From positions 62,001 to 126,000 of the forward strand of contig DATKYR010000177.1 of the NCBI GenBank assembly GCA_035528395.1: 64,000 bases of DNA. Reading direction: 5' to 3'. Below the pieces are notes generated by a model, which saw nothing but the letters and a program-made list of their open reading frames with translations, was not told where the DNA came from and searched no databases. Positions 58,526-64,000 of the stretch are shown here, one piece after another. The translations under genes and the position numbers were made by a program. The stretch comes from NIOZ-UU13 sp035528395 (GTDB lineage: Bacteria; Planctomycetota; Phycisphaerae; Sedimentisphaerales; Anaerobacaceae). Every line of letters begins with the position of its first letter. The stretch's first letter is position 1.

Positions 58526-59098
58526 ATGGATAAGCGGCTGCGAAACGCTTTGAAAGGACTTACAGACCCGGATGTTGAACGCCGTCGCCGGGCAATGGAG
58601 CCTTTTGTGCGAGCTACATTCGGAATCTTTATCAAGTATTTATACAGCTACCTCGGTAACGAGGTAGAGTGTGAGGATGTGCTGGAAGATGTATATGCCG
58701 ATATATGGGAAAGTCCGGAGCGATTGCGTAACATTACCAACGAAACACAGCTCCTAAGAACCGTATATCTGTACTATATGCGAAAACGCTTAAGGGAAGT
58801 ATATAGGAGAATAAACCGGAATTTGTGTCTATCGCAAAGCAATCTGAAAGATCTTATTGCCCCTGAAATCGGTGCTCTTGAGATGGTGTCACAGTCGGAG
58901 CTTGAACAGAACCTTCGTCAGGCGTTAAGCAAACTTAAGGCCCGAGAGCGAAGAGCTATAGAACTCTGGATGGAAGGCGCCTCTAACAGGGCAATCGCCA
59001 ATGAGCTCAAGACTACGGTCGGGGCAGTGAAAATGCTTGAATATCGAACAATGTTAAAACTTAGAAAGATGCTGCGCTATTATTATCATGAAGACTGA
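58526..59098 (+). CDS. ECF-like RNA polymerase sigma factor
   Basis: This 190-residue protein has a region 2-like N-terminus (ALKGLTDPDVERRRRAMEPFVRATFGIFIKYLYSYLGNEVECEDVLEDVYADIWESPERL), in which CEDVLEDVY stands for the DxxQEVFL-like core-binding helix. A region 4 HTH follows (LSKLKARERRAIELWMEGASNRAIANELKTTVGAVKMLEYRTMLKLRKML). It lacks a conserved region 3, as in ECF sigma factors. It would direct RNA polymerase to a small regulon. The next gene is a small protein with no obvious transmembrane helix, not a classical anti-sigma factor. The ribosome site is weak. Its own promoter at 58376 does not look like an ECF promoter. Confidence 0.75.
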   Translation: MDKRLRNALKGLTDPDVERRRRAMEPFVRATFGIFIKYLYSYLGNEVECEDVLEDVYADIWESPERLRNITNETQLLRTVYLYYMRKRLREVYRRINRNLCLSQSNLKDLIAPEIGALEMVSQSELEQNLRQALSKLKARERRAIELWMEGASNRAIANELKTTVGAVKMLEYRTMLKLRKMLRYYYHED

Positions 59099-59127
59099 TT
59101 TTGTATTTTATGCAGGAGGAAGAGACA

Positions 59128-59466
59128 ATGTCTGAGTCAAACAGAGAAATTCATGAGCTGCTGGTTGATTATGCCGGTGCCTTGCGTGACGGTTGTATCC
59201 CGGCGTTTTTGAAGTCACTTACGCGAGAGGAAGCGGAACGGATAGCTTCTTCCTGGGAGTTTTGGGATGCCACAGAGATATCGCGAATTCTTAATAGCGT
59301 TGGATTCGCCGACAAGGCTGTGGCCCCAAATGTAAGCCTGTTTATATCTCGCGTTGACGCCGAGATTGCTTCACGTTTGAAGAAATCCAAGGCATCACCG
59401 CCCGGCAAACGCAGTACAAACACAAGGGTGACCAAGAGGGAAGATAAAACCGAGAAATCAATATGA
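59128..59466 (+). CDS. Small protein coupled to the sigma factor, possible anti-sigma partner
   Basis: This 112-residue protein starts at the ATG at 59128 with AGGAGG eight bases upstream. It is soluble and mostly helical (NREIHELLVDYAGALRDGCIPAFLKSLTREEAERIASSWEFWDATEISRILNSV). A basic tail is rich in Lys/Arg/Thr (KKSKASPPGKRSTNTRVTKREDKTEK). No family is recognised. It lies 29 bases after the sigma gene and overlaps the editing-domain gene by four bases (ATGA). It therefore could bind the sigma factor or the tail of the editing-domain protein; this is inferred from location only. Confidence 0.6.
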   Translation: MSESNREIHELLVDYAGALRDGCIPAFLKSLTREEAERIASSWEFWDATEISRILNSVGFADKAVAPNVSLFISRVDAEIASRLKKSKASPPGKRSTNTRVTKREDKTEKSI

Positions 59467-60542
59467 TTTTGGATTGCTACCAATGTTCATCCTGCTATTT
59501 TGAGGACAAAGAGCGTTCTTCAAGGATAGACCCCTTAACAATCTCAACACAGCAGCCTAAGAAGGTTTTCAATGACGTATTGGTGGTATTTGTTTGTATC
59601 GAGCTGTACGATAGTAAACAGGAGCTGGAGGAAGCGGCAGAGGAATTTGTCTCGCTGTCAGAGCTGATAGGTAAGAGGTCGATTGTGCTGTGTCCAAACG
59701 TTCATCTGTCAATTGACAAAGCGCCTGAGAAGCAGGCCGTCTGGCTGATTGGTGAGCTGGAGAAAATGCTGATTGCCAGGGACTACGAAGTGCACCTCCT
59801 GTCTTTTGGTTACCATAAACAATATGGTATGGAATGTGACGGCAATGTGGGCAGCGTTGTCGGCAGAAGGTTCTACGGTTCCGACCAAAAGCAGTTTCTC
59901 AGACTCCTGACCCGTCTTGGTGTTTGTCCTCCTGAGTCCCTGCCAAAGGACATGCCTTCCTGGGCGAAAATTCTGACCGAACGCCTGCTCAAGGTATTAG
60001 GCAGCCGAAGCGAAACCTATAATGTTGCAAAGAGAATGCTGCAGGAGCAGCTTGATTCAACGGGCCATAGTGAGCTTTGGACATGTATGTTGTTTGAAGG
60101 GGAGAGGAAGCCAATAGAGGATTATCTGAGCACTTTGTATGAAATTATAGAAGAATATAGCGATGTAAGAGTGCACCGGGCAATGAATCTCAGCGTGCCT
60201 GATTTTGCGAATGCTGCGCAGTTCCTTTTTCGTAAGTATCCCGAGGCAATAGAATCAGGCAGAGTTAGGATTTACAACAGCCAGGTTTCCGACTTGGAAT
60301 TTCTTTTAACCAGAAGCTCAGTTCTTCTGGCCTTCCCGCAAAAACCGAGAAAAAAGGGCTCTCATGCAGGAGAAATATCGTTTGGAATTTACTGCAAGGA
60401 TGAAGACTTTGCGAAGAATTTGATTCAGTGGTACAGTACTTTTCTTGTCGATGGGCGATTTGGATGGATTCGAACTGAGTCCGAGCTGAACGAAATCATC
60501 AATGAGCTGGAAGAAGAAAAGTTTCAGAACAGATGTGAATAG
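59463..60542 (+). CDS. Archaeal-type threonyl-tRNA editing domain fused to an unknown domain
   Basis: This 359-residue protein overlaps the small-protein gene by ATGA. Residues of about 35-135 match the N-terminal editing domain of archaeal threonyl-tRNA synthetases. They show VVFVCIELYDS, then ELIGKRSIVLCPNVHLSIDKAPEKQAVWLIGELEKMLIARDYEVHLLSFGYHKQYGMECDGN. The archaeal motifs are VxPYAHLS and FGWYK.F.I.C.GH. The His and Lys positions are kept, while the Tyr and a later Glu (archaeal SELSR) are altered. The C-terminal ~200 residues (YLSTLYEIIEEYSDVRVHRAMNLSVPDFANAAQFLFRKYP...) are unknown; a PLD-like regulatory fold is possible. Its presence with a sigma factor suggests a translation-quality or stress role rather than plain proofreading. 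Confidence 0.65.
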   Translation: MILDCYQCSSCYFEDKERSSRIDPLTISTQQPKKVFNDVLVVFVCIELYDSKQELEEAAEEFVSLSELIGKRSIVLCPNVHLSIDKAPEKQAVWLIGELEKMLIARDYEVHLLSFGYHKQYGMECDGNVGSVVGRRFYGSDQKQFLRLLTRLGVCPPESLPKDMPSWAKILTERLLKVLGSRSETYNVAKRMLQEQLDSTGHSELWTCMLFEGERKPIEDYLSTLYEIIEEYSDVRVHRAMNLSVPDFANAAQFLFRKYPEAIESGRVRIYNSQVSDLEFLLTRSSVLLAFPQKPRKKGSHAGEISFGIYCKDEDFAKNLIQWYSTFLVDGRFGWIRTESELNEIINELEEEKFQNRCE

Positions 60543-60611
60543 ACACCAGGAAATTACTGTCTAAACCAGGTTTAGCGCTAAGCATAAAGAATACCAGATT
60601 AGGACGAAACT

Positions 60612-62030
60612 GTGAATACGGTCTTATCTGTGGCTGTTGTTGTAATCTACGTGATTGGTCTGACGTTTGTGGCTGTGCGAGCGCGGACAGCTCGGGATTT
60701 TTCAGAGTTTTCATTGGCAAGACGGGCGCTGCCATTAGCATTGGTGTTTGGCAGTCTTGCCGCCACCTATGTGGGACCTGTGTTTTCAATTGGCTTTGTC
60801 GGCAGGGGCTTCAAGAGCGGTTTGCTCTTTCTTGGCGTAGGATTGGCATACGCGGTCCAAAACATTCTGGTCGGCCTGTTCGTTGCCCCTCGTCTCAGGC
60901 GTCTCAAAGGATGCCACACATTAGGGGATGCCATAGGCCAGAAATACGACCCAAAGTGCCAGGTTCTGGCCGGCATTATCTCTGTTGGCTTATGTGCCGG
61001 CTTTGCTGCGGTTATGGCCAAGGCAGGTGGTGATGTGCTCAGGAGTATATTCGGTCTGCCGCATTGGTCGTCTGTCATCGTAGTCGTCGGTGTTACGGCA
61101 CTATATACGACATTCGGCGGATTACGGGCCAGCGTAATAACCGACGCCTTTCAATTCTCCGCGTTTGCAATTCTATTACCCTTGATGCTTTTATTAGTAT
61201 TGATGTTCCATCTGAATGGTAGTGCCGCGACTTTTGCCTCTGACGCACTGGCAGCAACCAGCAAAGGCTTTTGCGACACCGGCACCATCGAGATAGTCGG
61301 CTTGCTCGTGGCGTTCCTGCTTGGCGAGACCCTCATACCGCCTTATGCCAACCGGGCCCTGGCCTCTAAAACGACCGGTGTCTCGCGAAATGGCTTTGTA
61401 TTGGCGGGTCTATTCAGTGTCGTTTGGTTTATGGTTATGATAGCACTGGGGATTGCAGCTCGCAGCATTATCCAGGGGGATATCGAGGAGGACAAGGTTC
61501 TTCTGAAGCTGGTCGAATCAACGATGCCTGCCGCAGGTTACGCCCTTTTAATGGTGGTGTTGATATCGATAATTATGTCGAGCCTTGATTCGCTTCTCAA
61601 CGCCGGCGCCGTGGCATTTACCCAGGATATTGTAAAGCCGTTTGCGAAAGTACCGGACAGCACTGCTCTGAACATTGGTCGCTGCGCAACTATCGTGATT
61701 GCTTTAACCGCTGCTGCCGGTGCAGTTGCTGTTGAAAGTATTATAGATGGTCTGCTTATCTGCTATGCTATTTGGGCACCCGCCATCCTTCCTGCGCTTA
61801 TCATCGGCCTATGGGTCAAGCATCCGAAGCCTCTGGCGGGAATTCTGTCAATGGGTGTCGGTGCGGCTGTGGCCGTAACGTTATGGGTAATCTTCAAGTT
61901 CATCTTTGGCTGGCCGATTGAGGTGTGTGTACCTCGTGTCATTGTCCCGGGTCTCGGCGCAGCGCTTTTGGCATATGTCCTGGGGCATTGGATTGAAAAA
62001 GTTCGTGAGGAGCGTAAAAGATGGGAGTAG
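60612..62030 (+). CDS. Sodium:solute symporter (SSS family)
   Basis: This 472-residue membrane protein has about 12-13 transmembrane segments. It shows the SSS N-terminal repeat (FSEFSLARRALPLALVFGSLAATYVGPVFSIGFVGRG), the sodium-site region ATYVGPVFS, and LLMVVLISIIMSSLDSLLNAGAVAFTQDI, where SSLDS-LN is typical. It imports an organic solute with Na+. The substrate may relate to the sugar isomerase downstream or to the amino-acid-related editing protein upstream. It starts with GTG and lies 69 bases after the editing gene. It overlaps a small membrane-protein frame by ten bases. No periplasmic binding protein is present, as usual for this family. Confidence 0.85.
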   Translation: MNTVLSVAVVVIYVIGLTFVAVRARTARDFSEFSLARRALPLALVFGSLAATYVGPVFSIGFVGRGFKSGLLFLGVGLAYAVQNILVGLFVAPRLRRLKGCHTLGDAIGQKYDPKCQVLAGIISVGLCAGFAAVMAKAGGDVLRSIFGLPHWSSVIVVVGVTALYTTFGGLRASVITDAFQFSAFAILLPLMLLLVLMFHLNGSAATFASDALAATSKGFCDTGTIEIVGLLVAFLLGETLIPPYANRALASKTTGVSRNGFVLAGLFSVVWFMVMIALGIAARSIIQGDIEEDKVLLKLVESTMPAAGYALLMVVLISIIMSSLDSLLNAGAVAFTQDIVKPFAKVPDSTALNIGRCATIVIALTAAAGAVAVESIIDGLLICYAIWAPAILPALIIGLWVKHPKPLAGILSMGVGAAVAVTLWVIFKFIFGWPIEVCVPRVIVPGLGAALLAYVLGHWIEKVREERKRWE

Positions 62031-62176
62031 TTATCCTGGTTCTTGTTGTAATTGCGGCCCTATTAGCTGTCGTTAGCGGCGTTTGGGTTGCGCATGCGCT
62101 AATAACTGCTATATCCGGGCGTAGAGCTATACCTGATACACAATGCCGAACAAATGAGCAAGGCAGTGATTCATAA
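62021..62176 (+). CDS. Small single-helix membrane protein coupled to the symporter
   Basis: This 51-codon frame begins with ATG inside the last codons of the symporter, with GTGAGGAG ten bases upstream. It encodes one hydrophobic helix (VVILVLVVIAALLAVVSGVWVAHALI) and a short polar tail. The overlap and strong ribosome site suggest translational coupling, so it may be a symporter accessory subunit. No family is recognised, and its short length means chance cannot be excluded. Confidence 0.5.
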   Translation: MGVVILVLVVIAALLAVVSGVWVAHALITAISGRRAIPDTQCRTNEQGSDS

Positions 62177-62264
62177 AAAGACAATGAAATGATGGTCGTA
62201 AGCTGTTGTTTTTATAAGATTATGCGTTTTGCATAAGGTTCCAGGCAATAATAAAGGAGAGCTT

Positions 62265-63245
62265 ATGTCAAACTATAGCCGTAGAGATTTTATCAAAGCA
62301 TCGGGGGGTATTTTAGGTGCCGGCGTATTAGGTAGTTCAATATTTGGTTGTCGTAAAAAAGAAATTCCTGCTTCTTCCGAATGGGGTGGTTTCAATTATG
62401 CGATGTGTAATGAGAGCATGAGCGAGGGTTCCCGCCTTGCGGGGTTCCAATTAAGCTGGGCCGAACAATGTCAAATTGTCGGCAATGCAGGCTATAAAGG
62501 GATTGAAATTGCGTCATTTACCTTAGTTAAAGAAGGCGTGCAGGAAATATCCCCCGCAGAACGTAAGCAAATGGTTTCCGTTATGAAAAATAACGGCCTT
62601 GAATGCGCGGGACTCCATTGGTTATTAGCACCACCACCAAAGGGATTGCACTTTACCACACCTGATGTCGCTCTCCGCCAAAAGACTGTCGCGTACCTTG
62701 ATGAGCTTATTGATTTTTGTGGTGACCTTGGTGGACCTTATATGATTTTCGGCTCTCCGAAACAACGCAATACAAGGGACATTGCTGTTGAAGAGGCCAA
62801 GAAATATTTTGCCGAAGGTCTTACCGGGGTTGCCGACCATGCCCAGGAACGCGGTGTTAAAATACTTATCGAAGCCTTAGGTAAAAGAACAACTGATGTC
62901 GTTAATACTTTAGCAGAAGCGTTGGCGTTGGCTAAACAAGTTAATCATCCCGCTATTCAGATTATGTTTGACTTCAATAATACTGTTGACGAAACTGAGC
63001 CATTTGATGTCCTGCTGAGAAAGTACTTCAACCATATCTATCACGTTCATGTGCAGGAAATAGGTGGTAAGCACCTTGGCACGGGAAACGCGGTCAATGA
63101 TTATGTGAAGGCCTTTCAAACACTCAAAGACTTAAAGTATGATAAGTGGGTATCTCTCGAAGTATTTGATTTTTCTCCCGGCGGGAAAACAATCGCTGAA
63201 GAGTCGATTAAAACTCTGAAACAGATTGAAGACAAATTAGTATAA
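62265..63245 (+). CDS. Tat-exported sugar phosphate isomerase/epimerase (TIM barrel)
   Basis: From the ATG at 62265 (AAAGGAG seven bases upstream) the protein has 326 residues. The twin-arginine signal is YSRRDFIKASGGILGAGVLGSSIFGC, with a lipobox-like FGC. The barrel has NYAMCNESM...SWAEQCQIVGNAGYKGIEIASFTLV, then GVKILIEALGKRT (metal-binding Glu), IQIMFDFNNT, IYHVHVQEIGGKHLGTGNAVNDY and WVSLEVFDF. These are usual for the xylose-isomerase-like AP endonuclease 2/hydroxypyruvate isomerase superfamily. Between CNESM and SWAEQ, the residues SEGSRLAGFQL are encoded by an inserted palindrome. The sugar substrate is unknown. It ends the region after the symporter. Confidence 0.85.
   Translation: MSNYSRRDFIKASGGILGAGVLGSSIFGCRKKEIPASSEWGGFNYAMCNESMSEGSRLAGFQLSWAEQCQIVGNAGYKGIEIASFTLVKEGVQEISPAERKQMVSVMKNNGLECAGLHWLLAPPPKGLHFTTPDVALRQKTVAYLDELIDFCGDLGGPYMIFGSPKQRNTRDIAVEEAKKYFAEGLTGVADHAQERGVKILIEALGKRTTDVVNTLAEALALAKQVNHPAIQIMFDFNNTVDETEPFDVLLRKYFNHIYHVHVQEIGGKHLGTGNAVNDYVKAFQTLKDLKYDKWVSLEVFDFSPGGKTIAEESIKTLKQIEDKLV
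62424..62450. repeat. SRLAG-type coding palindrome in the isomerase gene
   Basis: GGTTCCCGCCTTGCGGGGTTCC is a near-perfect hairpin, translated in frame as EGSRLAGFQ between CNESM and SWAEQC. Relatives usually have only about three residues at this place. Confidence 0.85.
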
Positions 63246-63379
63246 TAAGCGTTTCAGCTTAGAAATTTTTTAATTTATAGTGTCCTCGGTTGAAAATTCC
63301 CATTTGTGCGCGGGTAAGTAGCTTTAAAATAATAGTTTATGATTTTACACACGGTAATTTATTACCCTAAAGGGTATAA

Positions 63380-63448
63380 TAGTCAAATGACTATGACCGG
63401 TTAAGATATAGAACACGTTGATTCTGTAATGCAATAGTCAAATGACTA
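63380..63448. repeat. Two copies of palindrome TAGTCAAATGACTA
   Basis: Identical palindromes with TAGTCA/TGACTA arms lie at 63380-63393 and 63435-63448. Nearby are GGTAATTTATTACC and CCCTAAAGGG. They lie between convergent genes. They may be operator sites or overlapping bidirectional terminators. Confidence 0.55.
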
Positions 63449-63477
63449 CTACTGCAGTTCCTCGATTTCTTATGGAC

Positions 63478-64000
63478 TCACTGCTCGGTTATAGTATCAG
63501 CCGACTCTGCCTCGAGCAAAATTTCTTCCGAAGAAACCACAATCTCAGGAGCCGACGCATACAGCCGAATGTCGTCAAAGTATAATGTACCACTGGCACC
63601 ATTGTCGTCAATCCCTATACCCATTGTTGTAACATTCTGCAGGTACACGCCTAACGATGCAAGGTCGATATTCCACTGCTTCCACCGTACCCGCTGAATG
63701 TCAGCCGCATCACCATCATATACCGCCTTAGAGCCGTTGACCTTCACATATAACTGCCCGGTGTTCCCCGCACTGCCGTGGAAGTACAGCACCAATGTCT
63801 GAATACCGGCTTTAGTCCAGTTTTGCGGAACAGCAAAAGTATGTTCGGCCTCTGAATATGCTGCACCGGCGGTGTTGCTGTAAAACAGGGGCATCGCCTG
63901 CTCACCGCCGTGGACAATCGCAGTCTCAACGAAATGCTCATCGTTAAGAAAATCGGGATTAGGATGACCTACAATCGAACCGTTAGCAGGATTCTCATAT
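63478..64000 (-). CDS. C-terminal part of a large secreted LamG/FEDY-type protein, 5' end beyond window
   Basis: The reverse-strand frame is open from the window edge to a TGA at 63478. The visible 173 residues contain ENPANGSIVGHPNPDFLNDEHFVETAIVHGGEQAMPLFYSN and TFAVPQNWTKAGIQTLVLYFHGSAGNTGQLYVKVNGSKAVYDGD. They also contain WKQWNIDLASLGVYLQNVTTMGIGIDDNGASGTLYFDDIRLYAS. This is the carbohydrate-binding-like C-terminal domain also found at the end of the LamG protein at 44174. A short tail (PEIVVSSEEILLEAESADTITEQ) follows. Its role is presumably polysaccharide or surface binding. Confidence 0.75.
   Translation of the reverse strand, partial: YENPANGSIVGHPNPDFLNDEHFVETAIVHGGEQAMPLFYSNTAGAAYSEAEHTFAVPQNWTKAGIQTLVLYFHGSAGNTGQLYVKVNGSKAVYDGDAADIQRVRWKQWNIDLASLGVYLQNVTTMGIGIDDNGASGTLYFDDIRLYASAPEIVVSSEEILLEAESADTITEQ

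Noticed and set aside
1..64000. A CRISPR array or cas genes
   Set aside because: No run of regularly spaced identical repeats with unique spacers is present; the repeats seen are palindromic dispersed elements or the coding minisatellite at 54699.

Overview
The window looks like a chromosomal segment of a planctomycete, most likely of the Phycisphaerae/Sedimentisphaerales type. The reasons are a short prepilin with the N-terminal GFTLIELLVVIAIIALL signature, very large secreted LamG/Fn3-like proteins, PQQ-type beta-propellers, Tat-exported sulfatase, aldo/keto reductase and sugar-isomerase proteins, dockerin-like GDxNxDxxxD tails, and strong GGAGG ribosome sites. This placement comes from family knowledge, not from a phylogenetic marker.

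Region 1 (1-21.5 kb) is a scrambled prophage-derived island. A leftward late operon (portal, scaffold, SU10-type capsid, neck protein) faces a rightward early operon (sigma-like HTH, ABC-type ATPase, DUF1376-like replication protein) and a rightward operon (GNAT, ParB-like, double-HTH, terminase small subunit). The terminase large subunit lies 5 kb further on, behind a sulfatase and a secreted FAD oxidoreductase. A type IV AbiE toxin-antitoxin pair sits inside the island. Two regulatory signals tie the pieces together. A conserved ~80 bp promoter/leader precedes both the portal operon and the GNAT-ParB-TerS operon. An identical 20-bp palindrome precedes both abiE and the early operon. The ABC ATPase and the GNAT appear to be the two separated halves of the COG2401 fusion protein.

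Region 2 (22-36 kb) holds housekeeping and exported genes: cysK, an FG-GAP protein, a tandem pair of M14 peptidases of which one has lost every catalytic residue, an AKR, an outer-membrane barrel, an MBL hydrolase, a GH51-like arabinofuranosidase and a prepilin. Region 3 (36-43 kb) carries a pseudo-receiver protein, a NarL-type regulator and a 1384-residue multi-PAS/GAF kinase. Region 4 (42-58 kb) encodes surface and secreted proteins: PQQ propellers, LamG proteins, a Sde182-like nucleoside-hydrolase-fold protein, a repeat-rich surface protein and a glycine-zipper lipoprotein. Region 5 (58-63 kb) is an apparent operon of a sigma factor, a small protein and an archaeal-type threonyl-tRNA editing domain fused to an unknown domain, followed by a sodium:solute symporter and a sugar-phosphate isomerase. 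Its promoter lies inside a perfect inverted repeat.

Two cross-cutting themes stand out. First, short palindromic repeats of several families are inserted in frame inside genes (scaffold, portal, ParB, both terminase subunits, nitroreductase, AKR, isomerase), much like Rickettsia palindromic elements. Second, three minus-strand loci each have a -10-like box, a hairpin exposing a CCUCC (anti-Shine-Dalgarno) loop and a U-tract, suggesting an undescribed family of short regulatory RNAs. Three genes also carry in-frame TAG codons followed by intact-looking coding sequence.
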